Positions 18,048 through 26,894 of a stretch of 64,000 nt of DNA are shown here, piece after piece. The notes beneath the pieces were generated by a model. The model worked only from the letters and a program-made list of their open reading frames with translations. It did no database searches and was not told the origin of the DNA. The DNA is from Thiodiazotropha sp040506775 (GTDB lineage Bacteria > Pseudomonadota > Gammaproteobacteria > Chromatiales > Chromatiaceae). The position numbers and the translations under genes are program-made. Each line of letters opens with the position of its first letter. Position 1 is the stretch's first letter. The stretch is taken from assembly GCA_040506775.1 (NCBI GenBank), contig JBEVWC010000029.1, forward strand, positions 1 to 64,000, written 5' to 3'.

Positions 18048-19067
18048 ATGAAAAACCCCATGAAATACCTACTGCCCTCCTGCCTGCTGCTGATGAGTGC
18101 CCCCGCACTGGCACTCAACATTGTTGTAACCAACGATGACAGCTACGACACCCATAACGTACAACAATTGAAAATCGCTCTGGAGGATGCCGGCCATCAG
18201 GTGCTGGTTTCAGTGCCCTGCGCACATCAAAGCGGCAAAGGCGGTTCGCTGGGTTCCATCCTGACCTCCGTGCCGGTACACAAGTTGGCTTCAGATATCG
18301 ATGGGGTATTGTCGATCGATGACACGGCCGAATCCCCGGCCGGATACTGTGTAGGTGATACCGAGGCCGACAAAGCGGTTAAGACATTCCAGGACTACAA
18401 GGACGGGACACCCCTGCAAGCCTCTGCGCATGGCATCTACATGGCGAATCAAATGTGGGGATCCAATCCGGACCTGCTGATTTCCGGTCCCAACGAAGGG
18501 CAGAATGTGGGCTTCGCGGTTTTCATCTCCGGGACACTGGGCGCAGCCCATAACGCCATCATTCAAGGCGTGCCCGCCATTGCCGTGAGCGCCGGCTCGA
18601 CTCCCGGCAGCGAGGCAGACGCGGTGCTTCATGCCCAGATGGTCGCGGACATCACCCTAGACATCGTTGACCAGCTTGAGAAAAAAGCCCGGCACGGCAA
18701 ACCGCTCCTGCCACCCTTGACCGGTCTCAATATCAATACACCGAACTACGAAATGCTCGCCGATGCTGAATACAAACTCACCAATGTGAATTGGTATTTT
18801 GGCAGTTCGATCGAATGGTCCAACCTGGGTAGCGCCGGTGGTTACGGATCGTATTACGGTTACACCGAGGCGATGGGACTCTACGGCTTGAATTTCTTCC
18901 CGGGTCAGGACAAATCGGGTGATACGGATGCGAACTCCGAGGGACAGGCGATTGCCAACGGCTTCATCGCCATCAGTACGATCGACGCCACGGAAAATGC
19001 ACCCAGGACGAAAGTGGTGCAAGTTGCCCGGAAACTGCGCGAATTGACCCGCAAGCATTCTCATTGA
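18048..19067 (+). CDS. Exported SurE-like 5'/3'-nucleotidase (acid phosphatase)
   Basis: 339 aa with a signal peptide (LLPSCLLLMSAPALA, cleavage before LNIVVTNDDS). SurE hallmarks: VTNDDSYDTHNVQQL (metal ligands DD), SGPNEGQNVGFAVFISGTLGAA, and AVSAGST. SurE proteins are metal-dependent nucleotidases/phosphatases; the canonical housekeeping SurE is cytoplasmic and about 250 aa, so this exported and longer version is a separate branch with a C-terminal extension of about 90 residues. ATG at 18048 or 18060 are both possible; neither has a clear ribosome site. A perfect hairpin follows the stop. Confidence 0.88.
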   Translation: MKNPMKYLLPSCLLLMSAPALALNIVVTNDDSYDTHNVQQLKIALEDAGHQVLVSVPCAHQSGKGGSLGSILTSVPVHKLASDIDGVLSIDDTAESPAGYCVGDTEADKAVKTFQDYKDGTPLQASAHGIYMANQMWGSNPDLLISGPNEGQNVGFAVFISGTLGAAHNAIIQGVPAIAVSAGSTPGSEADAVLHAQMVADITLDIVDQLEKKARHGKPLLPPLTGLNINTPNYEMLADAEYKLTNVNWYFGSSIEWSNLGSAGGYGSYYGYTEAMGLYGLNFFPGQDKSGDTDANSEGQAIANGFIAISTIDATENAPRTKVVQVARKLRELTRKHSH

Positions 19068-19086
19068 CAGGGTAAACCAGTGGATT

Positions 19087-19108
19087 TGCGGCTCCTTGCG
19101 GAGCCGCA
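19087..19108. terminator. Hairpin after the SurE-like gene
   Basis: TGCGGCTCC and GGAGCCGCA form a perfect 9-bp stem around TTGC, 20 bases after the stop. No run of T follows, so it may be a weak terminator or an mRNA-stabilising hairpin. Confidence 0.4.
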
Positions 19109-19262
19109 TACAACGCAATCCAGGACTACGCGTAACGAACCATGCGACTCAGTCCGGAGTAACAGATCGGGTATCAATCAACTGAGTCTTTCATGGATTA
19201 GAGTGGATGCAGACAGTTGGTTTTCAAGACCGCGTCCTAATCGCCGCTGACCGGATTCCCCG

Positions 19263-19742
19263 TCAATAGGGCGTACCGTCCTTGTGGGTGAAAACCACCT
19301 GCTCTCCCTCAAACAACGCCTTGATATCATCATCGGGATAGTCCACTTCATCACCCTGCGTACGGTCACCGATCTCCAGGTAGAGCACCGCTTCGTCCGT
19401 CTCGTTGATCAGGTTGCAGGCGTTACCGGTCCCTGCGGGCATACCGGCACACATCCCCGGTGAAAGGCGCTGTTTTCCGTGGTTCGTCTGGAGTGTCGGG
19501 CAGCCCTGCACAACATAGATGAATTCGTCCTGTCGGGAATGCGCATGACGCAGGGCGGATACTGCGTTCGGCGCCAGGCGGGTCAGATTGACACCGAAGT
19601 TTTTCAGACCGAAATAGCCACCCAGCACCCGCTTCTCCCTGCCATCCATGCGGGATGCAAAGGGTTGCGGGTAGAAGCTGACCTGAGTACGGGTCGGAAT
19701 ATCTTCAGCCAGGATGGCGGGCGGTACTGCGTCCTTTTCCAT
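19263..19742 (-). CDS. Cupin-domain protein
   Basis: 159 aa. One double-stranded beta-helix cupin domain is visible: SALRHAHSRQDEFIYVVQG (motif 1 with HxH and E) and a second motif region AGMPAGTGNACNLINETDEAVLYLEIG, where the usual motif-2 histidine is replaced by Asn. The C-terminal DYPDDDIKALF block occurs in cupins annotated as auxin-binding-like. Likely a small metal-binding enzyme or sugar/phenolic-binding protein; function not assignable. ATG at 19742. It stands alone between the SurE-like gene and the araC-type regulator. Confidence 0.8.
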   Translation of the reverse strand: MEKDAVPPAILAEDIPTRTQVSFYPQPFASRMDGREKRVLGGYFGLKNFGVNLTRLAPNAVSALRHAHSRQDEFIYVVQGCPTLQTNHGKQRLSPGMCAGMPAGTGNACNLINETDEAVLYLEIGDRTQGDEVDYPDDDIKALFEGEQVVFTHKDGTPY

Positions 19743-20051
19743 TGCTTGTCCTCGTGTTTGAGAGAATAACCGGTGATCAGGATGTCCTTTCCAATATCTG
19801 GATTTGCCTGGTCTACCTATCTCACCACGAAGGACACGAAGCGCACGAAGGAACGACTTGAGCGTTCATCACATTCTACCCTTCGTTTTCTTCGTGTCCT
19901 TCGTGGTGAAAATTTCAGCGCCATCAAGGGCACTTCACGTAGTCTGCAGGGCCGGGGTTCCATTCAGTAAGAATTGGAACATCATTCCGGGATCACTCCT
20001 AAAATATCGGATTAGTTTAGGTCACTAAACTAGCAGGCTGTTGAAACTCAC
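19743..20051. other. Gene-free gap carrying repeat copies
   Basis: 309 bases between the cupin gene start and the 3' end of the regulator gene. It contains the second CACGAAG foldback (19821-19912) and the beginning of a GCAGGCTGTTGAAA repeat (20034-20060) that runs into the last codons of the regulator. A candidate hairpin GTTTAGGTCACTAAAC sits at about 20015-20030. Confidence 0.55.
19821..19912. repeat. Foldback repeat built from CACGAAG units (second copy)
   Basis: Left arm 19821-19852 (CACCACGAAGGACACGAAG) and right arm 19881-19912 (CTTCGTGTCCTTCGTGGTG) are reverse complements, separated by about 28 bases. Same family as 13442-13582. Confidence 0.8.
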
Positions 20052-20060
20052 TCAGCCGGC
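20034..20060. repeat. GCAGGCTGTTGAAA repeat, copy 1
   Basis: GCAGGCTGTTGAAACTCACT followed by CAGCCGG. Related copies are at 45991-46027 (inverse orientation) and 53203-53345. This copy overlaps the 3' end of the AraC-type regulator and supplies its last codons and stop. Confidence 0.7.
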
Positions 20061-20990
20061 GGAATCCTGAAACAGGTTCCTGATGTCACGCATCGGTGGC
20101 GCACCAAACTGACGACTGTACTCCCGACTGAACTGGGATGGGCTCTCGTAACCCACCTCGAAGGCCGCTTTGGAGGCATCGACATGCTCCGTCAGCATCA
20201 GGCGGCGCGCTTCGTTCAGACGCATGCGCTTTTGATACTGCAGCGGACTCATCGCGGTGGTGGCGCGGAAGTGGTTATGGAATGCCGAAAGGGACAAACC
20301 CGCCTTGCTGGCCAGGTCCTCCACCTTGATCGGTTTATTGAAGTTCGCCTTGAGCCAGTCGATGGCCCGGGCGATCTGATAGCCGTGATTACCGGCGCTG
20401 GTGATATGCCGCAAGCGTGGACCCTGCTCACCGATCAGCAGGCGGTAAAAAATCTCCTGCTGTACGAGCGGCGCCAATGTGGGTATGCCATCCGGCTCGT
20501 CGAGAAGATCGATCAAGCGGTTGAAGGCATCGAGCAGGGGTTCGGTCAGTTCGCTCACGGCGATACCCAGACCATTTTTCATTTCACGCTGGGCCGGAAT
20601 ACGGCTGCTGACCATGAGCTGCGCAATCAGGTGCAGATCGAGCTCCAGGGTCAGACCCAGGTAGGGTTGCCCGGGGCTCGCCTCCATCACCTGAGTCACC
20701 ACCGGCAGCTCGACCGAGGTTATGAGGAACCGGTGGGAATCGTAGTCATAGGTCTCTTCACCGAGAAACAGCCGTTTTCGACCCTGGCCGATTAGGCAAA
20801 TGCTCGGTGGCAGCATGTAGCTTGCCGGTTCGGTGGGCGCTTCCCAGCGATGCAGATTAAGACCGCGAATGGGGGTCTCCAGACTATTCTTTCCCTCGGT
20901 CCATCGATCGATTCTTTGGGCCAGGCTCAATGGGCTGCCCAGGCGTCGATCCCGTCTCTCTTTTTCTTCGGACATGACATCGTTACTCAT
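20052..20990 (-). CDS. AraC-family regulator, YqhC-like
   Basis: 312 aa. An N-terminal AraC_N-type sensing domain (about 40-195, with LPPSICLIGQGRKRLFLGEETYDYD typical of the YqhC group) precedes two C-terminal helix-turn-helix motifs (KVEDLASKAGLSLSAFHNHF and ASKAAFEVGYESPSQFSREY). E. coli YqhC activates yqhD in response to reactive aldehydes such as glyoxal. Here the regulator is divergent from a YqhD-like gene, so the same wiring is likely. Start ATG at 20990. The last codons lie in a dispersed repeat. Confidence 0.9.
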   Translation of the reverse strand: MSNDVMSEEKERRDRRLGSPLSLAQRIDRWTEGKNSLETPIRGLNLHRWEAPTEPASYMLPPSICLIGQGRKRLFLGEETYDYDSHRFLITSVELPVVTQVMEASPGQPYLGLTLELDLHLIAQLMVSSRIPAQREMKNGLGIAVSELTEPLLDAFNRLIDLLDEPDGIPTLAPLVQQEIFYRLLIGEQGPRLRHITSAGNHGYQIARAIDWLKANFNKPIKVEDLASKAGLSLSAFHNHFRATTAMSPLQYQKRMRLNEARRLMLTEHVDASKAAFEVGYESPSQFSREYSRQFGAPPMRDIRNLFQDSAG

Positions 20991-21294
20991 TGAATTCTGG
21001 TTGATAACAGCGCTCTGCGGTGAACCCTCTCAAGCTTGAGATTAGCATCGCCATGCGACAACCGCCAATCTCGCTCAGGTCTCTAAAACAGGATCAGGCA
21101 AGTATTGGACAGAATTGTGCTATCCGCTTCTGGCGCCTGTCACTAAACATAAGGAGAGCGGCTCGTGCACTACCCAGACAACTCAGAAATGGAGAAATAG
21201 GCAAGATAAGGCGATGAACGTTCTACCGCTGACTGGCGCTTGTTTCCTAAAGTAAACGTAACGAAAACGACTTGTTCTGCCCCAGGAGACCCCC
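20991..21294. promoter_or_regulatory. Divergent control region between AraC-type regulator and YqhD-like gene
   Basis: 304 bases with no gene. It should hold the YqhC-like operator and both promoters. A good ribosome site, AGGAGA, lies about 8 bases before the yqhD-like ATG. I could not pick out a convincing inverted or direct operator repeat by eye. Confidence 0.45.
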
Positions 21295-22485
21295 ATGAAC
21301 TTCGAATACCACAACCCGACCCATCTGATTTTCGGCAGCGGCACCCTTACCCGACTGGGCGAGGTCGCCCGCCAGCAGGGTAAACGCGCCCTGCTGGTCA
21401 CCGGTGGCGGCAGTGTGAAACGCAGCGGCATTTTCGAGCGTGCCGTGAAAAGCCTGCAGGATGCGGGCGTGGCGGTGTTCGAATGCGACGGTGTCGAACC
21501 CAATCCGCGTATCACCTCGGTCAAGCGCGGGGCCGCGATTGCCCGTGAGAACGCCTGTGACCTGGTCATCGCCCTGGGTGGCGGCAGTGTGATGGACGCG
21601 GCCAAGGTGATGGCGGCCGCAGTCTTCTATGAAGGTAACCCCTGGGACATGATCCTGCACGGCCAACCGGAACCCTATGTCCCGACACAGGCGCTACCGC
21701 TGATTGCAGTGCCCACCCTGGCGGCCACAGGTTCCGAGATGAACTGCGGCGCGGTCATCTCCAATGAGGAGACAAAGGAGAAATCCTTTCTTCAGAACGA
21801 ATGTCTCTACCCCAAGGTCGCACTGCTCGATCCCGAATTGACTGTGAGTGTGCCTAAGGATCAGACCGCTTACGGCGTCGCCGACCTGATCACCCACATC
21901 ACCGAGAGCTATTTCAACGGCAGTGGCGACACCCCGATTCAGGACCGCTTCGCCGAGGGAGTCATCCTGACCGCGATGGAATACGGCCCCAAGGCGATTG
22001 CCGACGGCAACGACCTCAACGCACGCGCGCAGATTCAGTGGGCGGCCACGGTCGCCCTGAACGGTTGGCTGCAGTCCGGCAGTGGCGGCATGGGCTATCC
22101 CGTGCACATGATGGAACACACGGTTTCGGCCTATCACGACATCACCCACGCCGCCGGGTTGGCGATCATCAATCCCTCCTGGATGCGCTTCGCCGCGAAA
22201 GCCAACCCAGGCAAGTTCGTCCAGTTCGCCCAGCGTGTGTTCGGACTCGAGGCATCAGGGCCGGATGATCTGGACTGCGCGCTGGCCGGTATCGATCGAT
22301 TCGAGGCCTTTCTCCAGTCGATTGGCTGTCCCACGCATTTCTCCGAACTGGGGATCGACGATCAGTTGATCGAGACCTATGCCAGCGAGACCCTACGCAT
22401 CGTGCACGATCAGAACGGCAGGCTTCCGGCTTTGCCACCGATGAACCAGTCGGACATGGTCGATGTCCTGCGCGCGGCATTGTAG
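21295..22485 (+). CDS. Iron-containing alcohol dehydrogenase, YqhD-like aldehyde reductase
   Basis: 396 aa, normal for the group III metal-dependent dehydrogenases. The N-terminal NPTHLIFGSGTLTRLGE, the nucleotide-binding VTGGGSVKRSG and ALGGGSVMDAAKVMA, and APTL-type VPTLAATGSEM are characteristic of NADPH-dependent YqhD/BDH. Metal ligands by family pattern are D197, H201, H271 and H285 (DLITH, HMMEH, DITHA). YqhD reduces short-chain and lipid-peroxidation aldehydes with NADPH. It is the first gene of a rightward run that ends at 26689. Confidence 0.92.
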   Translation: MNFEYHNPTHLIFGSGTLTRLGEVARQQGKRALLVTGGGSVKRSGIFERAVKSLQDAGVAVFECDGVEPNPRITSVKRGAAIARENACDLVIALGGGSVMDAAKVMAAAVFYEGNPWDMILHGQPEPYVPTQALPLIAVPTLAATGSEMNCGAVISNEETKEKSFLQNECLYPKVALLDPELTVSVPKDQTAYGVADLITHITESYFNGSGDTPIQDRFAEGVILTAMEYGPKAIADGNDLNARAQIQWAATVALNGWLQSGSGGMGYPVHMMEHTVSAYHDITHAAGLAIINPSWMRFAAKANPGKFVQFAQRVFGLEASGPDDLDCALAGIDRFEAFLQSIGCPTHFSELGIDDQLIETYASETLRIVHDQNGRLPALPPMNQSDMVDVLRAAL

Positions 22486-22505
22486 CCATCTAAAGCGGCG
22501 AATAG

Positions 22506-22536
22506 CGCCCTACTGTGATGGGGCGATTTTTCACGC
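22506..22536 (+). terminator. Possible weak terminator after the YqhD-like gene
   Basis: CGCCC pairs with GGGCG across a 10-12 base loop and is followed by ATTTTT. The stem is only five or six pairs, so readthrough into the next gene is expected. Confidence 0.35.
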
Positions 22537-22560
22537 ATCTTCAAATAGGGAGATTGTCCC

Positions 22561-23730
22561 ATGCGAAACAGTAAACAGTTGTTGGGACGGCTACTGGCCG
22601 TACTGACCGGCAGTATCGCCCAACCCGGCCTGGCCGAAGACGCCGGACAGATCCACTATCCCGCCGGTTCGCAACCGTCGTTCAGTGGACCGGCGGAATA
22701 TTTCACCGGTGAGGTGCAGGTGCAGATGCTGTTCCCGGAAACGGCGCACAGCGCCTTCTCCGGCGCCTATGTCACCTTTCAGCCTGGCGCGCGGACCCAC
22801 TGGCACTACCATCCAGCGGGACAGCACATGATCGTCACGGACGGCACCGCACTGACCGGCACCCGGGACGGCCACATCGTGGCATTCAGCGAAGGCGAGA
22901 CAGTCTGGTGTCCCTCAGACATCGATCACTGGCACGGCGCCACCCCCGATGCTCCGATGACACATCTGGTCATTACCGGCAGCCTCGACGGCAAGAACGT
23001 GGTCTGGAAAGAGAAGGTCAGCGACGAGCAGTACTACGCGGGCAAGTCATCTTTTGAACGCAAGGCCGGTGATGCCAGCGCCCTCTCACAGCCCGTTCAG
23101 CGTATTGCGCCGATCGCTGCGTTTGCCACCAGTGGCCGCCAGGAAGCGCTGAGAGCCGCCCTGGAACAGGGTCTCGACGCTGGGCTCACAGTGAACGAGA
23201 TCAAGGAGGTCCTGATCCATCTCTACGCCTATCTGGGCTTTCCCCGCGCGCTCAACGGCCTGGCCACCTTCATGGCACTGGTCGAGGAGCGCAAGGCCCA
23301 GGGGATCGAGGATGAGACCGGCACGGAGGCGACCCCGCTGCCGGCTGACAAGAGCAGTCTGGAACTCGGCAAGGCGGTCCAGACCCGCCTCTCCGGCAAA
23401 CCGGTGACGGGACCGCTGTTCGACTTCGCTCCGGCCATCAACACCTTTCTGCAGAGTCACCTGTTCGGCGACCTGTTCGGCCGTGGCATCCTGGACGAGC
23501 AGAGCCGGGAAATAGCCACCCTCTCCGCGCTGGCCAGCCTCGACGGCGTCGAATCCCAGCTGCAGGCGCACGTTCGCATCGCCACCAACGTGGGACTTAG
23601 CCGGGAGCAGCTGCTCGCCCTGGCCAGTGTGCTGGGTGACACGGTTGGTCGGCAGGAAGGGCGTCGGGTACAGGGAGCAATAGAGACGGTTCTGCCTGAA
23701 CAGAGCGGAAGCCAGAAACGGGATGCCTAA
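22561..23730 (+). CDS. Exported cupin - carboxymuconolactone decarboxylase-domain fusion
   Basis: 389 aa. A signal peptide (about 1-26, ending GLAED) leads into a cupin (about 45-145) with motif 1 GARTHWHYHPAGQHMIVTDG and motif 2 PSDIDHWHGATPDAPMTHLV, so its metal-binding His set is intact. Two carboxymuconolactone-decarboxylase/AhpD-like repeats follow (about 185-265 and 295-370). The usual CxxC of redox-active AhpD is absent in both, so a peroxidase role is not supported. Similar cupin-CMD proteins cluster with YqhD-like and cyclophilin-like genes in other bacteria, to my recollection. Export places it outside the cytoplasm, unlike YqhD. Confidence 0.85.
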   Translation: MRNSKQLLGRLLAVLTGSIAQPGLAEDAGQIHYPAGSQPSFSGPAEYFTGEVQVQMLFPETAHSAFSGAYVTFQPGARTHWHYHPAGQHMIVTDGTALTGTRDGHIVAFSEGETVWCPSDIDHWHGATPDAPMTHLVITGSLDGKNVVWKEKVSDEQYYAGKSSFERKAGDASALSQPVQRIAPIAAFATSGRQEALRAALEQGLDAGLTVNEIKEVLIHLYAYLGFPRALNGLATFMALVEERKAQGIEDETGTEATPLPADKSSLELGKAVQTRLSGKPVTGPLFDFAPAINTFLQSHLFGDLFGRGILDEQSREIATLSALASLDGVESQLQAHVRIATNVGLSREQLLALASVLGDTVGRQEGRRVQGAIETVLPEQSGSQKRDA

Positions 23731-23747
23731 CGCCCGAATGCTTATGA

Positions 23748-24227
23748 ATGAAGAACAGCATGATGATATGGCAATACCCCAAAACCCTCCGCCTGATGAT
23801 GGCGCTATCGCTGCTGTTCTCGGCTCCAGCATGGGCCGAGACAGGCAACGCCGGATCCGATGAGGAGAATGCCATGATCCGTATACATGTGATGATCGCA
23901 GACGAGACCCTCACCGCGACGCTGGACGATACGCCGGCAGGAAGGGATTTCGCAGCGCTGCTGCCGCTGGAGCTGACACTCAGCGATTACCACGCAACCG
24001 AGAAGATCGCGGATCTGCCTCGCAAGCTCGATACGAGCCAGGCCCCGCCCAGCTACACCCCACAAGCGGGCGATATCACCTACTTCGCCCCCTGGGGCAA
24101 TCTGGCGATCTTCTATAAGCCGTTTCAGGCCGCGAGCGGTCTGGTACGACTGGGCGCCTTAAACGGGCCTATCGATGCCCTGCTGAGGGATGACTCCCTT
24201 CACATACGCATCGAAGTGGACGAATAA
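23748..24227 (+). CDS. Exported cyclophilin-like fold protein
   Basis: 159 aa. Signal peptide MMALSLLFSAPAWA, then a single small beta-barrel domain: MIRIHVMIADETLTATLDDT, LPLELTLSDYHATEKI, GDITYFAPWGNLAIFY, and a C-terminal SLHIRIEVDE strand. This pattern is that of the cyclophilin-like domain proteins (about 110 aa) seen beside YqhD-type dehydrogenases; they lack the proline-isomerase active site. Role unknown. The gap to the preceding gene is only 17 bases, which supports co-transcription. Confidence 0.85.
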   Translation: MKNSMMIWQYPKTLRLMMALSLLFSAPAWAETGNAGSDEENAMIRIHVMIADETLTATLDDTPAGRDFAALLPLELTLSDYHATEKIADLPRKLDTSQAPPSYTPQAGDITYFAPWGNLAIFYKPFQAASGLVRLGALNGPIDALLRDDSLHIRIEVDE

Positions 24228-24320
24228 CCGAACGATCCCGGACATGCATGGTATTTCGTAAACCCAGGCTATGAGCCGATCCGGATCGACCTAGAGTGAT
24301 TTTTAAAGAGGAGATAGACG

Positions 24321-25484
24321 ATGTCCGACAAAGACGATCTGAGCAGAAGAGAGTTCATGCACCTGTCGGCCCTCGCGGGTGGCAGTCTGCTGTTTACCAA
24401 TTCCCTGGATCTGTTTGCCGGCACGACACCGGCCATCAATATCCCATCGAAAGGCTATGCGGCCGTCGACACCTCTGGCAAGCTGGTGCCCTGGGCGTTC
24501 GAGCGTCGCCCGGTGGGCGATGACGACATCCTGATCGATATCAAATACGCCAGTATCTGCCACTCCGATATCCATCAGATGAAAGGCCATTGGGGGCCGC
24601 AGCAATACCCGCAGGTGCCCGGTCACGAGATCGTGGGTATCGTCACCGCCGTCGGCAGGAACGTCACCCAGTTCAAGGTCGGTGACCGGGCGGGTGTCGG
24701 CTGCATGGTGAATGGCAATCCGGAGTGCGAGAGCTATAAGCAGCACGAGGAGCAGTACTGTCCCGACACCACCTTTACCTACGGCTACCCCGAGGCGAGC
24801 TTGCCGAGCGGGATTTCACAGGGCGGTTATTCCACCAATATCGTCGTCAAGGAGCACTTCGCCGTCCACATCCCGGAGCACATCAGCTTCCAGGAAGCCG
24901 CGCCGCTGCTGTGCGCCGGTATCACCACCTATTCGCCGCTGATGAAGTTCGACCTCAAACCGGGCGACAAAGTGGGTGTCGCCGGCATCGGCGGGCTCGG
25001 CCACATGGCGATCAAGATCGCTGTCTCCAAGGGGGCGGAGGTCTACGCCTTCACGACCTCCCCGGGCAAGGTCGACGACATCCTGAAGTTCGGCGCCAAG
25101 CAGGCCGTGGTGGTGGACGACCTGAAGAAGCTCGCGCCTTACGCCGGCAAGCTGGACTACATGATCTGCACCATCCCCTATCAATACGACGTCGCAGCCT
25201 ACGCCTCGGTGGTGAAGCCCTACGGCACCTACACCCAGGTCGGCATGCCGGAGAAGTTCGAACTGACGCTGAGTGCCATCGGGCTCTCCATCAGCCGGGT
25301 CAACTTCAACGCCTCGCTGATCGGCGGCATGAAGGAGACCCAGGAGGTGGTGGACTACTGTGCGGACAACAAGGTGTTGCCGCAGATTCAGATCATCAGC
25401 GCCGAGCAGATCAATCAGGCCTGGGAGGATGTGGTCAACAAGAAGGCCCGCTATCGCTATGTGATCGATGCGGCAACCTTTTGA
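24321..25484 (+). CDS. Tat-type zinc-dependent alcohol dehydrogenase, YahK/CAD-like
   Basis: 387 aa, with strong AGGAG at 24309-24313. The N-terminus has a twin-arginine motif, SRREFMHLSALAGG, so export in folded, cofactor-loaded form is likely. The medium-chain dehydrogenase domain keeps the catalytic zinc ligands (ICHSD, GHE and the later C in LLCAG) and the Rossmann motif GIGGLGHMAIK. The structural zinc loop is altered: of the four cysteines normally spaced C-x2-C-x2-C-x7-C only two remain (EC and QYC; Asn and Tyr replace the others). Likely an aldehyde/alcohol oxidoreductase of the same stress operon. Confidence 0.9.
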   Translation: MSDKDDLSRREFMHLSALAGGSLLFTNSLDLFAGTTPAINIPSKGYAAVDTSGKLVPWAFERRPVGDDDILIDIKYASICHSDIHQMKGHWGPQQYPQVPGHEIVGIVTAVGRNVTQFKVGDRAGVGCMVNGNPECESYKQHEEQYCPDTTFTYGYPEASLPSGISQGGYSTNIVVKEHFAVHIPEHISFQEAAPLLCAGITTYSPLMKFDLKPGDKVGVAGIGGLGHMAIKIAVSKGAEVYAFTTSPGKVDDILKFGAKQAVVVDDLKKLAPYAGKLDYMICTIPYQYDVAAYASVVKPYGTYTQVGMPEKFELTLSAIGLSISRVNFNASLIGGMKETQEVVDYCADNKVLPQIQIISAEQINQAWEDVVNKKARYRYVIDAATF

Positions 25485-25567
25485 TGACGTCTCGCGGAGG
25501 CCGGTGTGAACCCATACCGGCCTCATGCGGGAGAATCGGACCATTGGCAGACGGATAGCGAAACGAC

Positions 25568-26689
25568 ATGATGAAATTCCTGCTCATCGGCGGCACACTC
25601 CTCGGCCTGTTACTGATCACAGGATGGGTCTATCTGCAACGTCCCCAATTCGGACCGACGATCGACGTCAGCGATTTCACCGGCAGGCAGGGCTCGCCCC
25701 GCTTTACCGATGGCCAGTTCCATAATCTCGAACCGACCGAGCTACTGGCCGGCGACGAGAGTACGGCGTCGGTCATCGCAAAGGGCCTGTTCCAGAAAAG
25801 ACCCGACAACCTCCGGCCCGCCATCACGATTCCGAGCCGAAAGACCGATCTGAAGTCTCTGGACATTGAGCGGGACCTGGTCGTCTGGCTTGGCCACTCG
25901 TCGTGGTTCGTGCAGCTCGGCGGGCGGCGGATCCTGATCGATCCCGTGTTCAGCCGGTATGCCGCCCCGGTGCCGTTTGCCAACGAAGCCTTCGAGGGCG
26001 CCCTTGTCTATTCCGTCGCCGACATGCCGGATATCGACTACCTGCTGATCACCCACGATCACTGGGATCATCTGGACTACCCCACGATAGACGCATTGCG
26101 CGGCAGGGTCAGACACGTGGTAAGCGGGTTGGGCATCGACCAGTATTTTCTCCACTGGGGCTACTCCGGGGAACAGCTTCATGCCCGTGACTGGTTCAGC
26201 GCAGTCACACTGGATCCCGTCTTGACGATTCATCTCCTTCCCGCTCGCCACTACTCCAGCCGTCTGTTGACGAAGAACCAGACCCTCTGGGTCGCCTTCG
26301 CCCTGGAGACCTCTGCACGGAAACTCTTTTTCGGCGGCGACAGCGGCTATGGCCAGCATATCAGGCGGATTGCCGGGCAGTTCGGAAATTTCGACCTGGC
26401 GGTACTGGACATGGGGCAGTACGACGACCGCTGGCGTTACATTCACATGACTCCGGAACAGGCCTCGCAGGCAGCCGAAGAGCTCCATGCCCAGGCCCTG
26501 CTGCCATCCCACGTGGGCAAGTTCACCATTGCCAACCACGCTTGGGACGAGCCGTTCGAGCGCATCGTCACGGCCAGCAAAGGGAAGGCTTACCGGCTGT
26601 TGACACCGATGATCGGCGAGACCGTTGATCTGTCGAATGATGATCAACACTTTGCAGCGTGGTGGCGGCAGATGGAGTCGCGGGAATAG
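25568..26689 (+). CDS. Membrane-anchored metallo-beta-lactamase fold hydrolase (UlaG/NAPE-PLD-like)
   Basis: 373 aa. A single N-terminal transmembrane helix (MKFLLIGGTLLGLLLITGWV) anchors a metallo-beta-lactamase domain: VVWLGHSSWFVQLGGRRILI, THDHWDHLDYPT (HxHxDH zinc site), ARHYSSR, and FGGDSGYG with the bridging Asp. This is the NAPE-PLD/UlaG-like subgroup, which hydrolyses lactones or phosphodiesters. It is the last gene of the run begun by the YqhD-like gene; a gap of 83 bases precedes it. Substrate unknown. Confidence 0.88.
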   Translation: MMKFLLIGGTLLGLLLITGWVYLQRPQFGPTIDVSDFTGRQGSPRFTDGQFHNLEPTELLAGDESTASVIAKGLFQKRPDNLRPAITIPSRKTDLKSLDIERDLVVWLGHSSWFVQLGGRRILIDPVFSRYAAPVPFANEAFEGALVYSVADMPDIDYLLITHDHWDHLDYPTIDALRGRVRHVVSGLGIDQYFLHWGYSGEQLHARDWFSAVTLDPVLTIHLLPARHYSSRLLTKNQTLWVAFALETSARKLFFGGDSGYGQHIRRIAGQFGNFDLAVLDMGQYDDRWRYIHMTPEQASQAAEELHAQALLPSHVGKFTIANHAWDEPFERIVTASKGKAYRLLTPMIGETVDLSNDDQHFAAWWRQMESRE

Positions 26690-26894
26690 ACCTGTTCTGA
26701 ATCCTCAGCTGCAGTGACAAACGGCATTATCTCAACGGGGACAGCGACATCGAAATAACGCGCATACGGATGATTCTGCCACGGAGTACATGAACTGACC
26801 GACGGACTGATAGAGCCTTCATACCGGCGTGTGCAAACCAATCGCAACATCGGAACTCAGCTTGTTGCGCAACAAGAAAACCGCAGTTTGATCA

